A stretch of 64,000 bases of DNA from Zelonia costaricensis (lineage: Eukaryota; Euglenozoa; Kinetoplastea; Trypanosomatida; Trypanosomatidae). A program made the translations under genes and the position numbers. A model generated the notes under the pieces. It did not search any database. It had not been told where the DNA came from and saw only the letters and a list, made by a program, of their open reading frames with translations. Shown one piece after another: positions 19,728 to 29,785 of the stretch; positions within the stretch are counted from its first letter, which is position 1, and every line of letters starts with the position of its first letter. The DNA lies in NCBI GenBank assembly GCA_030849075.1, contig JASAOO010003510.1, forward strand, positions 21,647-85,646, given 5' to 3'.

Positions 19728-22700
19728 ATGACCTCCAACGAGGACACCGTGCTGAGGCGGCTGTGGTGCGAAGCCGTCACGCCGGCGCGCAACGCCGCCA
19801 CCTTGACGCACAACCTCGCCGTCGCCTTCCGCTACCTGGAAACCCCGTGGGACGACGCGGCGCGGCGCATCATTGGCGCGCTCGTCACCGTGAACGCCGG
19901 CGCAATGCACACCACTGTCTGGGCCGCCCTCTTCCAGCAGCTCCGCGAAACCGACAAGTCCGGTGTCAAGGTGCACATTCTCAAGCAGTTCGCCAACGTG
20001 TGCTGGACCGTGCCCACCTCGCACGGCGAAAATGCGTTCCGCGCGTTTGCCCTCGAGGTTCGCCCGCTGCTGAGCGACACCGCCATTGTCGCCAACGCCA
20101 CGTTTCAAAACTCGTTCACCGCGACCATTCGCGCGCTGGGCCCCTTCGCTGACAAGAACCTCTCCGACGAGCTCTTTGCCGCCGTCTACGCCGCGCTGCA
20201 GGAGTGGAGGCGCGTCGACGCCGTTCGCGCCACCGCCACCATCGCTGCGGCCTGGATGCGCTACAACCCGCACGCACCGCAACTAGACCAATTTATCCGC
20301 CGCGCTAAGTTCGAGCTCGAGACCTTCAGCTACGCGATCTTGCTCGACACACTAGCAGCGGAGGCTGCCGCAGAAAGTGCACAGGACGGAGACGAAGATT
20401 CAGAGACGCAATGGATCGCTGTCTTGTGCAACGAAGTAGACGAAGCCCTCGCCATCGTTGTCGCTTCGCCAAAGCAGAACGAAAAGGTTATGCCGCCGTG
20501 TTTCAGTGCCTATCGCCGCCTCAGGCTGCTCAGCCCGACGTGGGAGGCAGCGAACGCCACCGCCCTCACCAGGTTCATTACAGAGGAACTCCGCGACGGC
20601 AACGTCAGCAAACTCCTGCGGTGCCCGTTTCTGCAGTTTCTGCACGACACGTCGTGCGATTGGGCGCGTGATGGCGGCGGCGTTTGGGCCCTCACCACCG
20701 CCGCCGACCCATTTGTGCGCGCCGACGCTCTCAGCGCACTCATCAAGCCAACGACACGCTCCACAGACACCTCTGAAAAACGCCTCGTTCTCGCAGACAT
20801 GATGGCGCGGCTGCGCAACGCCATAAGCGAGCACTGCAGCTACACCACAGCCGCAATTCTCAAGTTTGTCAACGGTCTGCTCGGGCACGCTGATTTCCCA
20901 CCAGTGTCGGAAGAGCATTATCTTTGCGAGCTGCTGCATCTTTGCCGGCGTCACGGCAAAGGCCTGTACGATGATGTCCCGGCGCAGCTCGAGCTTTTTG
21001 GCGTCTTTGCAGGCGCCAAGGTGGCGCCGGAGCCGGTGCTCCACTACGCCCTCGAAGTCTTTGCGACAACCCACGACCGCGGTGTTGCACGACGCGCATT
21101 CGACGTAATTCTGAGCTCTTGTAACCTTGCCGCAGTGAGCGAACCCCTGCGCACGCGCGCGTGGCAGAGCAGCGAAGGGGATGGTTTCTCTAGTGTGCAG
21201 GGTGACGTGCACGACCCGCTCATGAAATGGGATGAGAACTCGCGGCTGCTGCAGTTGCAGTCCTCGCAGCAGATTTCCACTGTTCTCTTTGACCGACTCT
21301 GCACACTCACCGAAAACGAAGGAAAACGGCATGGCAATATTCTCATCGCGTGCGACGCGGTAAAACAGCTTGTTGCAGTGCATTGTGATCTTCCAGTTGA
21401 GTGCGACATTTCCAACGGCAGCATCGTGACCGTTCTTTTCCAACTGCTGCAGTCGCACGAGGTGACGTCGAGCGACGCATATGTTGCGCTTTTGGACGCA
21501 GTGACGACTTGCTTGCAGCACGCGAGCACCGCCGTCTGCGCGAACGCACCCCTTTTGTGCGGTATTTTTCAAGTCGCGTGGAGCGGCGCCGTTTCATGTG
21601 CCGGCGCCTCGCTTTCCAGCTCTTTTTTGTCATCGAATGAGGCAACACATTTTTTTTTCTGCACCAACGCCCTGCCACCGGCGTATCGCAGTCTTATCGC
21701 AAAATGCGAAGACGTCGCGCTCTCCAACGATCTCCCATTTCACGAAAGCGCATTTTACGACATAATGGCTGGGAATCTGCAGCTCCTTTCAGCTTGTCTC
21801 GCCGCTCTCACATCGTCGCCTCTTTTTCTCGCTGAATTGTACGAAAACATGCAAGCGCTGCTCAGCTGTTGTGCCACACTCTGCGATTCGGCGCCGCAGA
21901 GCGTGCTTTGCCTGCTTCTGGCCGCGTTTGACGTCGTGGATCGTGAACCTTTTCCTGTGCTCCAACGCGCTCAAAAAGCGGAGGGTATGCTTGCTGTTTG
22001 TGCGAGACTTAGCCACCCCATTGTGAAGCGCGCGGTCGGCGCGGGCTTATCCTTGTGCTGCCCTGAGCTCTGCCGCTTTTTGCGCTTTTTTGTGACGCGT
22101 GATGCCGCGGATAATGGCGAGCTTTTTGCGGAGGTCACCGCGGGCGACTGGTCCCTCCTCAACAATTTGTTCTCGTTTTGCACTCGCGTACTTGGGCGTC
22201 CGCAGAGCCATCGCGAATCGACCGCCTTGACTGCAGTGTTGCACCTTTTTTCCGTGCTCAGCGAGAGCAAGTATGCACCTTTTTTGTCGGCCACTGTGAC
22301 GCGCGAAGCCGTGGCAGAGCTCGAGTCGGCTGTTGATTTGCACTGCAGCGCGAGCTCAAAGGGCGAGTGTAGCTGGCTGCTTGCCCGGTGGCTTGCAAGG
22401 TACAACACCAGCGGGAACGCCTCATTTAGCGAAGAAAAGTGTGCAACTGTGAAGGACGCGGCAGTCGCTTTTTTTGAGCAGCTTGAAGTGCTCCTCAATT
22501 TATGGAATGCCAGCGACACCGAAGCGCAACAACAGCTACTTTCTGATTTAACCCAGACGGAGGAACTAGACAAACTCGTGTGCGCCGCCGCGCTGGACGT
22601 CTCCTTCATCCCCGGAGCTGTGGAGGAAGCGCTCACCTCGCCCTCTCCAAATCGCGCAGTGCTCGACGTTTTGTTGCTTTTGCTTGCCGAAGCTGAAACA

Positions 22701-25580
22701 GAGTGCCTGCCTCCCCTTCCTTTTTCCGTGGAGGATGCCGTTTTCGGCACCAGCGATGACCTTGTCGAATCGATCATCCGGCATTATCGCTGGGGCTGGT
22801 GCAACGAGCACCCCCGCACTGTCGCCTTTTTTTTACGCACCTCATGGCAGTCGCTGGACACCCCGCTTTGTAAATTCTTGATGCAGGTGGCAGACTCGGA
22901 TGCGGAAGCGGGGGCCTCAATTACTGCTATGAGAAGCGACGATGATTATTTCTTTTCTTCTGCAGCAGAGGTGCCGTGCGCGGTTTCGTCTTTTTGGCAG
23001 TGCGCACCCGGTGCTGCATCGGTTGCAATTTTGCGGTGCGAAAATGAAACGTACACTTCTACCTCGTTTGTGGTACGGGTGTCGGAGCTGCTGCAGCTGC
23101 GCTCTGAGACCACGGTGTTTTTGCTAGGCTCGTTGTGCAGCTGCGACTCTCGGCTTGCAGACTTTCTCACGCTGCGCAACGTTCGACTTTTGGGAAGCCT
23201 GCTGACTAGTCAGTTTGGCGCCGCGGCGACGCGGTGGGAGCCGCTGCCACTTCTGAACCTTCTTCAGCATGCCACTCAAGCTGCGACCGACGCCCTGCCC
23301 GGGTCGGAGGTGAGTCTGTGGCTGCAAGAAGTAGCGTGGATTCTTTTCCGGCTGCTTCAGCCGTTTTCTGGCCAGCTGGTGCCCTCTGTCAGCTGCAACG
23401 GGAGCGCAGCAAAAAGCGCAACGCGCTTTTTTCGCGATTTTCTGGAGCCTATTGCTGTTCGACTCGCAAATTTGTTGTTCTGCTCTTCCTCAACGTGCGT
23501 CGAGGAGGTGGCCACCTCGGTCGTCCGCTTTGCTTGCCGGAACCCAACGCTCTTCGCGACGGACGGCGCGGTGGAGTCCCTTTTCTGGGCAGTGGCGCGG
23601 CACTGCATCAGGGAGGTTTGGTCTGCCGTCTCTTCGGAAACAGTGGCATTTCTTCACGACCCGGACGTGCTCTCTTTTCTCTGCCGCGCGCACCTCGTCC
23701 TCAGGCTTCCACTTCCGGTGCAAAAAGAAGCGCACGCGCTCTTGACGCCGCAGTTGCTCTCTTACGGGGACATGAACGGTGAACTGGATGAGGATGACCT
23801 GCGTTGCATTGTGTGGCTTGTGAGCAGCTTTTCATGTGCGACCGCTGAAGACCAACTGCGAGGCAATGGAGTCGAGTTATCAGGTGCGGCGAGAAACACG
23901 GGTGGTGCGCAAAAGGCAGCTGTTGCTAGGAAAGCAGAGCAACTGGCGCTGTCGACTGCCATTTGGCGCGTTCTGGCTGACTTGGCGCAGTCGGTGCTCG
24001 CAAATGTTAAGGGCGCCACCCCGAGCAACGTCCTTGACGCAGCGTGGGTGCTGCAACGTCTCACGATGATTCCCTTGAACTCGCCTGTGGACAGCCTACA
24101 GCACATTTACAGGATGACGAGGGAGCTCACAGAGAGCTACCCGATCCTCCCGGCCGACTTTCCAACCGACTCGGCAGCGCATTGCCTGAGCAATCATGTG
24201 GGACATCTACCGCACGCAAAGCGTGTTTACGACATGTCGGACATGCTTTTACCTTGCGCGCTAACGTCGCTCATGACTGAAATCCTGTGCGCGTGGCTGC
24301 GCGATAGCTCGACAGAGACGGAGGCGGCGGCGGCGGCGCTGCCTGCGCAGTTGCCGTGCGCCCTTGCATTGTACGTCCCGTGCCTCACGCGCTGCGACCT
24401 CGCCTCGTACCTATGTGCTCTGCTCTGCCTGCGTCGCATGGGCGTGCGCGGCATGACGTCAGAGGTTCAGGCGGTGTACGACGTCGCCCTTCCACGGCTG
24501 ATGGAGGACCTGGTGGACGCGCCACGCGGAGCCAGTGTCGACGGATTGTGGCACGAAACGGTGGTTGCGTTTTTCAGCAGCGCTCCGGGCGCAGTTCCGG
24601 ACAACGGTCGGCAGCTGGTGAGGCGTGTGTGGGAGGGGCTCTGGCGCTGCGTCGACGCTGCCGGCCTCACGGACAGCCAGCACGCGCAGCGGGCCACGCA
24701 GCAATCCTTGCAGCACGTGCTTGAGGGTCTGACAGTACACTCCGCCCAGTGGGAGCTGTGCCGTCTGGTGCTCTTGAACGCGGCACTGCAGCCGCAGCCG
24801 CAACAGCGTGCCGCTCTGCTCGCAGTGGCGCGCGCGGCCTCGGAGGTGCCGGCTTTGTTTTGGATGGCAAACGAGCTGCGGGAGCGGGCGTGGCGGTCGC
24901 AGGTCATGCAGACACAGGCGGCTTTCGTTTCCTGCGGCACCGCCACCCTGGACCGGGACAGCGCGCGCACTCTCTTGTTTGAGTTCGACAACGCAGTGAA
25001 GGCCGTCTACGAGCCGCTGAGCGATGCTAGCGCGTTCGCGGCGCCGGGTAGCGGCGCACCGCTCGTCGTTGCCGAGCGCACGCGAGACCGACTCCTAGGC
25101 TCGGCGGAAGCCGTCCTTGCGGCACTCAACCACTTTGAGTTCGCTGCCGCTCTTCGCCGCCGGGCCGTACTACGGGCTCTGGCGACGCGCGTCACCAGCG
25201 TGTCGCCGCGCAAGGGCGAAGCGAGTGGGGCTGGGCCCATTGACTGGGCCGATGTGTATTTTGACGTTTTGTACGAGCGTGCCGTGTGGCTTGATGAGGG
25301 ACTGTGGGTTGCCTGCGCTCTGGCCGCCACCGTCGTAGGCCAATCGCGGCCGTTCTGGTCCGTCAACGTTCTCGCATCACTCACCCCCGCAACGCCAACG
25401 CGCTGGAAGCGTGAGCTAATGCGTCGCATCGGACAGCAGGCCAAGGCGGCCGGCGCGCAGCAGGAGGCCCGGCAGTTTTTCGCGGACGCGGCTGATCGAC
25501 TGTCTGCGGTACGCACAGCCCCTCCGGCATGGAAGACGGAGCTGCTTGCGGCGGTCGCATTCGTCTTCGCCTCGTCGTGA
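19728..25580 (+). CDS. Very large conserved-looking protein, function unknown (helical solenoid?)
   Basis: 1950 residues. No family recognised. The sequence is almost all alpha-helical, rich in Leu, Ala and Cys, with no signal peptide and no clear transmembrane segment; paired amphipathic helices of 30-45 residues recur (for example around residues 55-180 and 1640-1740), suggesting a HEAT/ARM-type solenoid, as in large nuclear transport or tRNA-modification scaffolds. This is inference. The gene begins just after the tRNA island. Its central part (about 21300-23800) uses many A/T-ending codons and contains T-runs of 8-9 bases inside the frame, unlike its GC-rich neighbours, yet the frame never breaks. 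ATG 19728 is the first in frame after the pyrimidine tract. Confidence 0.85.
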   Translation: MTSNEDTVLRRLWCEAVTPARNAATLTHNLAVAFRYLETPWDDAARRIIGALVTVNAGAMHTTVWAALFQQLRETDKSGVKVHILKQFANVCWTVPTSHGENAFRAFALEVRPLLSDTAIVANATFQNSFTATIRALGPFADKNLSDELFAAVYAALQEWRRVDAVRATATIAAAWMRYNPHAPQLDQFIRRAKFELETFSYAILLDTLAAEAAAESAQDGDEDSETQWIAVLCNEVDEALAIVVASPKQNEKVMPPCFSAYRRLRLLSPTWEAANATALTRFITEELRDGNVSKLLRCPFLQFLHDTSCDWARDGGGVWALTTAADPFVRADALSALIKPTTRSTDTSEKRLVLADMMARLRNAISEHCSYTTAAILKFVNGLLGHADFPPVSEEHYLCELLHLCRRHGKGLYDDVPAQLELFGVFAGAKVAPEPVLHYALEVFATTHDRGVARRAFDVILSSCNLAAVSEPLRTRAWQSSEGDGFSSVQGDVHDPLMKWDENSRLLQLQSSQQISTVLFDRLCTLTENEGKRHGNILIACDAVKQLVAVHCDLPVECDISNGSIVTVLFQLLQSHEVTSSDAYVALLDAVTTCLQHASTAVCANAPLLCGIFQVAWSGAVSCAGASLSSSFLSSNEATHFFFCTNALPPAYRSLIAKCEDVALSNDLPFHESAFYDIMAGNLQLLSACLAALTSSPLFLAELYENMQALLSCCATLCDSAPQSVLCLLLAAFDVVDREPFPVLQRAQKAEGMLAVCARLSHPIVKRAVGAGLSLCCPELCRFLRFFVTRDAADNGELFAEVTAGDWSLLNNLFSFCTRVLGRPQSHRESTALTAVLHLFSVLSESKYAPFLSATVTREAVAELESAVDLHCSASSKGECSWLLARWLARYNTSGNASFSEEKCATVKDAAVAFFEQLEVLLNLWNASDTEAQQQLLSDLTQTEELDKLVCAAALDVSFIPGAVEEALTSPSPNRAVLDVLLLLLAEAETECLPPLPFSVEDAVFGTSDDLVESIIRHYRWGWCNEHPRTVAFFLRTSWQSLDTPLCKFLMQVADSDAEAGASITAMRSDDDYFFSSAAEVPCAVSSFWQCAPGAASVAILRCENETYTSTSFVVRVSELLQLRSETTVFLLGSLCSCDSRLADFLTLRNVRLLGSLLTSQFGAAATRWEPLPLLNLLQHATQAATDALPGSEVSLWLQEVAWILFRLLQPFSGQLVPSVSCNGSAAKSATRFFRDFLEPIAVRLANLLFCSSSTCVEEVATSVVRFACRNPTLFATDGAVESLFWAVARHCIREVWSAVSSETVAFLHDPDVLSFLCRAHLVLRLPLPVQKEAHALLTPQLLSYGDMNGELDEDDLRCIVWLVSSFSCATAEDQLRGNGVELSGAARNTGGAQKAAVARKAEQLALSTAIWRVLADLAQSVLANVKGATPSNVLDAAWVLQRLTMIPLNSPVDSLQHIYRMTRELTESYPILPADFPTDSAAHCLSNHVGHLPHAKRVYDMSDMLLPCALTSLMTEILCAWLRDSSTETEAAAAALPAQLPCALALYVPCLTRCDLASYLCALLCLRRMGVRGMTSEVQAVYDVALPRLMEDLVDAPRGASVDGLWHETVVAFFSSAPGAVPDNGRQLVRRVWEGLWRCVDAAGLTDSQHAQRATQQSLQHVLEGLTVHSAQWELCRLVLLNAALQPQPQQRAALLAVARAASEVPALFWMANELRERAWRSQVMQTQAAFVSCGTATLDRDSARTLLFEFDNAVKAVYEPLSDASAFAAPGSGAPLVVAERTRDRLLGSAEAVLAALNHFEFAAALRRRAVLRALATRVTSVSPRKGEASGAGPIDWADVYFDVLYERAVWLDEGLWVACALAATVVGQSRPFWSVNVLASLTPATPTRWKRELMRRIGQQAKAAGAQQEARQFFADAADRLSAVRTAPPAWKTELLAAVAFVFASS

Positions 25581-26122
25581 GAGCGGCGGCCACCGCTTTG
25601 CTTCCGTTTTTTTTTTGTGTTTTGATTCGTGTGGCAGCCTGCTCTTTTGTTTGTTGTTTTGGGGTGCTGCACAAAGACGCGTGCGTACGCGTGGTTTTGC
25701 CGACCACGAGCACTCGGAAGAGGAAGAAAACAAAAAAAAGCAGCAGTTGAAGCGGCGAGCGTAGACCGTGGCCACTCGCCAGGAGCGTGTGATTTGTAGG
25801 TTATCACCGTCGTCGCTCGAAATGACACCCCTCTCCCGCGTTGCTATGTCGGTGTACAAAGCTAACTGTCCGTGATCAGTTCTCCTCACCGCATTAGCGA
25901 GTCGCGTGTGCTTCTCTGTCACTTCTTGCCTGTCCGCGTCCTTGTTTGTTTGGCTCGCCACGGCCGCGCTACACACGCACACGAACATGAACACGCGCGT
26001 CTGCAACCACTCACGTGCATGGCCAAGGTCCCCAAGCTGCCGCGCTGGCAACGGTGCGCCGCACGTTTTTCTTTTACCGCTATAGCACTCACCCGACCTC
26101 GGTTGACCGGCTTGCTGCGGAG
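25581..26122. other. Intergenic region
   Basis: No gene seen. It contains a T-rich block after the stop codon, an A-rich stretch near 25725-25745, and the acceptor for the next gene. Confidence 0.7.
26064..26085 (+). promoter_or_regulatory. Trans-splice acceptor
   Basis: The tract CGTTTTTCTTTTACCGCTATAG ends with AG at 26084-26085, 37 nt before ATG 26123. It excludes the in-frame GTG-led extension from 26015. Confidence 0.6.
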
Positions 26123-26800
26123 ATGAGCTCTGCCCCTAATAACCCACGTGCCGCTGAGGCCGATGCGCCCACGTCGCAGAGGTGCGCAACTCCGCTTATC
26201 CGCGACGAAGGACCAGCCCCACCGGGACTCATGTGGACTCGCGCCGGCATCATTTTGCTCGTTGCCGTGGTCTCCTGGGTTACCATCTCATACTGCTCCA
26301 ACGTCTACTTTGACCGCAGCTCTGCGTTTCACAATGCACTGGAGTGCTCGGTGCGGGTGCTCGGCGAGCAGCAGAGGAGCAACTGGCTGCTGAACGGCAC
26401 CCTGCTCGGCTCCACACGACTCGGCCGCCTCGTGCTGTGGGATGCCGACCTCGACTTCGGCGTGCTGGTGCCGTCGCACGACGACTTCGATGCCGCCTCG
26501 GCCGCGCTCGACGCGCAGTGCTTTGGGAACCGCGCCATCGTCAAGCAGGGGGCGCGCAACCCTGCGCTGCGAATCTGGCGCAAGTGCACAAGCCGCATCT
26601 GCGCCGAGTTTTTCGAGGCGACGGTGGACGGCGGGGTGGCGAAGACCGGAGAGGGGGAGTCGAAGGAGGCGGATCTTTTTCCACTCAAGGAGTGCACGAT
26701 CTCCAGTGTCAGTGCGACGTGCCCGAACAACGCCCCTTTCTACCTTGCGCAGGCCTACGGTCAAGACTGGCTGACGATTCCCCTCATCAAGCTCTTCTGA
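26123..26800 (+). CDS. LicD/fukutin-like type II membrane protein
   Basis: 225 residues. A short cytosolic N-terminus, one hydrophobic segment (about residues 39-58, MWTRAGIILLVAVVSWVTIS) without a cleavage site, then a lumenal domain. The domain starts with LLNGTLLGSTRLGRLVLWDADLDFGV, which matches the LicD/fukutin/FKRP pattern GTLLGxxR...WDxDxD (acidic residues D107, D109, D111). That family transfers phosphocholine, ribitol-phosphate or sugar-phosphate groups. The later part (FPLKECTIS, FYLAQAYGQDW) resembles the family's C-terminal region with the Tyr/Gly motif. Golgi location and glycoconjugate modification are inferred; the donor and acceptor are unknown. Six Cys in the lumenal part may form disulfides. 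Confidence 0.7.
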   Translation: MSSAPNNPRAAEADAPTSQRCATPLIRDEGPAPPGLMWTRAGIILLVAVVSWVTISYCSNVYFDRSSAFHNALECSVRVLGEQQRSNWLLNGTLLGSTRLGRLVLWDADLDFGVLVPSHDDFDAASAALDAQCFGNRAIVKQGARNPALRIWRKCTSRICAEFFEATVDGGVAKTGEGESKEADLFPLKECTISSVSATCPNNAPFYLAQAYGQDWLTIPLIKLF

Positions 26801-27847
26801 GCGTTTGTTATGCTTGCGCATACACTGGCTGCGCGCACCCCGCTACCCCTGTTCTGTTTCGACGGTTGTCAATCTTCACCCCAGGCGACGTTCCACTTGT
26901 CCGTGCATCAGCGTCGTGCAGGCGAGGGCATCATGCTGTGCCCCCCCCCCTCCCGTGCTGCAATTGCCCGAGAAGCAGCAGTCGGCTGAGTTTTAGGCCT
27001 TGCCTTGCCGTCTTATCCCCGCTGGTGCTGCTTGCGGTCTGCTCCGACGCTGTTGTCTTCTTTTACCTGTTGAAGGTGCGCACGGAAAGGCGCCCTCCCC
27101 CCGCTTCCTTTCCGCGTACCAGAGTACTCTGGATACAAGTCCTAGAGGGTAATACACCGGGGCGGTGGCCTATCTTCGCCCACCTCCGCTTTTTTCTTTG
27201 CGAACTTGGGTCGCAAGCTATGTCGTCATCGTGCGCGAGCCATGTCTTGCAGGTTCCGTGCCAACAACGCTCACACCGCGGGTGCGAAAACTCGGTGCGG
27301 CTCACGAAGCACGTGCCGTGTTCTTACGCAACAGCGTGACACCAAAAACAAGCAAAAATGGAAACGAGAAGGCGAATTCAAGGAGAAAGAGGCGAACGCG
27401 TCGCCGGCTTTCTCGATCTTATCCTTGCCGCAGACAGCAACTCGTCTGCCACAATCGGCATTGCAATACGCAACACAAACAGCAACAACAAAGAGCGTCA
27501 CTCAAGTGTTCTCTGTTTGTTTCTTGACGCTTCAGGTGCCCCGTCATTGAAGACAGCGTGTCTACGCTGCACTGCAACAGTCCAGACCGCGCAGCTGCAC
27601 ACCTCTGACTTCAACTTGCGTCCGGCACGACTTGTGTCGCCCTTGAAGAGCACAAACAACAACACCGAAAAAAGAAAAAAAAACAGCGACACACCCGTTA
27701 CTTCGTCCTGCTCCCGCTCCCGTTCTGGTGCCCTTTTCGGAATTCAGCGTCCGTCATCGCCTGTGTCGACCCGCGCGTGTTTTACTCACGCTACACTTCA
27801 GTGCCAGCGTCTGTGCGGTTCACCGGTACAGCGGTGGTGCAGCTGCC
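26801..27847. other. Intergenic region
   Basis: No gene seen. Mixed composition with A-rich 3' part (27340-27700), several CAACAACA repeats and a likely splice AG near 27800. Confidence 0.65.
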
Positions 27848-29077
27848 ATGAGCGACGGCGACGCGCCTGCCGTCTGGATCGGGACAGCGCACCGCGGTGT
27901 GGCGCAGGAGGACGTCGCCGACCCCTACACCTCCAAAATTGGTGGGCAGGCCATGTACTTCCGCGTCGGCGCTGGTGCGGCAGAGCAGCAGAGCGCTGCC
28001 TCTCTCGGCAAGTGCTTCCAGTGCCCGCAGTGCAAGTCTCTCTCGCAGGTCTCGCTCTTGTGCCAGGTGTACGCGCCGCTTGAGGTGTACGACCGCGTGT
28101 TGTACGTGCTCACCTGCGCCGCGTGCGCACGCCGAGCCGGCGCGACTGCCGCGGTGCAAGGTGTTGCTGCACCCGCTCCAGCAGCGGCGCAAGGGGCACA
28201 CAAAAGAGGTGGACTGGCTGCCAGGTCTGTCACGAGCTACTGCTTTGCCGTGCGAAGCCAGAATTTCAGCCGCGAGTACTACGCTGAGCTGCAGCGCAAA
28301 ATCCGCGCAGAGGCGCAGCGGAGTGCCGCGGCGACCGCGGTCAAGACGGAGAGCGACGCCCCCCTGTTTGACGGTGGCGACGACGACTGGGGCGACGGCG
28401 CAGACGACTGGGGCACCGAAGATGCGCCCGTTGCAGAGCCCGCTGCGTCGCCCGCCGGGGCCCCTCAAGAGGACGCAACCGCCCTAGACAGCGGCGCAGC
28501 GCGTCTGACAGAAGAGCCGACGTACCTGTTGGCTCCGCCTGGCACGGCTGTTCCGCTCAAGGGTATCATGTACACTGGTGGTCTCGCACTCGACCTGTAC
28601 GAGGAGCCACCGGCGAAGAAGAAAAAGGAGCTCTCGGTGGAGGAGCAGCTTGCTGTGGCCGAGTTCATGTACGGCAGCGGCGCCGCGCTGGACACGAGCG
28701 GGTTCGAGGAGGACGACGAGACGCCCGCAGAGACGTGCGTGCGCGAGTACATGGAGCAGATGGAGAAGACGCCGTCGCAGTGCGTGCGCTGGTGCCCTGG
28801 CGGGACCCCGCTGCGCACCTCCACGGCGCCGATCGGGCCCAGCGGCGCTGCTGCCCCCCCGCCGTGTGCTGCGTGTGGGGCGGCGCGGCAGTTTGAAATG
28901 CAGCTCACTGCGCCCGTCGTCTACTACCTCACCAAAGACATAGGGGAGGCCAAGAACGCCAGCCTGCACTTTAGCAACGTGCTCGTGTACACGTGCAGCA
29001 AGCACTGCTACACCACCACCGACACCAAGGCCGCCCCCTACCTGCCCGAGTACGTGGTGGTGGAGGATGAGCTCTGA
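27848..29077 (+). CDS. PDCD2/Tsr4-like ribosome biogenesis protein
   Basis: 409 residues. The N-terminal part has the PDCD2 layout: VWIGTAHRG, a TSKIGGQAMYF segment (family KxGG-P), a Cys pair CPQC followed by LLCQVYAPLEVYDRVLYVLTCAACA, then FAVRSQN. An acidic, Asp/Trp-rich linker follows (DDDWGDGADDWG). The C-terminal PDCD2_C domain has the QCVRWCPGGTPLRTS segment, CAACGAARQFEMQLTAPVVYYL and a final CSKHCY. In yeast, Tsr4 is a dedicated chaperone of ribosomal protein uS5; PDCD2 and PDCD2L serve the same pathway in animals. Cytosolic, 40S assembly is the expected role. Start is the first ATG after the likely splice AG. Confidence 0.88.
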   Translation: MSDGDAPAVWIGTAHRGVAQEDVADPYTSKIGGQAMYFRVGAGAAEQQSAASLGKCFQCPQCKSLSQVSLLCQVYAPLEVYDRVLYVLTCAACARRAGATAAVQGVAAPAPAAAQGAHKRGGLAARSVTSYCFAVRSQNFSREYYAELQRKIRAEAQRSAAATAVKTESDAPLFDGGDDDWGDGADDWGTEDAPVAEPAASPAGAPQEDATALDSGAARLTEEPTYLLAPPGTAVPLKGIMYTGGLALDLYEEPPAKKKKELSVEEQLAVAEFMYGSGAALDTSGFEEDDETPAETCVREYMEQMEKTPSQCVRWCPGGTPLRTSTAPIGPSGAAAPPPCAACGAARQFEMQLTAPVVYYLTKDIGEAKNASLHFSNVLVYTCSKHCYTTTDTKAAPYLPEYVVVEDEL

Positions 29078-29785
29078 CGCACTCGTGACGCGTGCTTGCG
29101 CGCCCGCACCGGGTAAAAAATGGTGTAACTAACAGCTCAGCATACCACACGAGCACACACGCCGCTTACTTGCGCGCACACGGCGCATGTTGCCAAAGAA
29201 AAAAGAAAACCCCGAAAAAATGAGAGTTAGCATGCAGCTTTAATCAATAACACATCAAGGGACGTATTTGAGCAAGACCCCGCGAGAAGAAAACGGAATG
29301 CCGTGGTGTGGTGCACCTCTTTCCCATTCCCTCGCTTCATTGCAGGGTTCTGAACTGCGCGACTGTGAACTGCGCACGCCGCGCGCGCGAAATGCTCAGC
29401 AGACAGCCCTTCTTCTGGTCTTCACTCCTGCCCCCGTCTCTTTCCTTTCGACTCTGCCGCCGTCTCTGGGACTGGCGCAGCACAAGCAGGAACAGCGTAC
29501 GACACACCACCAGCCATTATTGTGCTTTTCTTTGTGGTCCGCGACCTCACTTTCCTGCCGCAGACTGCCGCCCTTCTCCTCTTTTTTCTTTCGAAGCCTT
29601 GTCCTGCTTTGTGTGTGACCCGCCGCCGCAGTTGTTGAAACGCTGCGCCAACAAACCGGAGCCCCAAGGTCGTCGTTTCTGGGTCTTCGCGGTTGCTGAC
29701 CTCCCCCCTTCAGGTCTTCTAGCCTCACTCCCCCCATCCGCTTCGAGGAGAGTGCGAATTTGCCTGCAAAGCGGCCGACGAGAGA
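29078..29785. other. Intergenic region
   Basis: No gene seen. A tract CCCCCCTTCAG (AG at 29712-29713) lies 72 nt before the next ATG and is the likely acceptor. Confidence 0.7.

Noticed and set aside
20400..21572. 390-codon - strand frame within the 1950-residue gene
   Set aside because: Shadow of the sense codons; the sense frame is longer and continuous over 5.85 kb.
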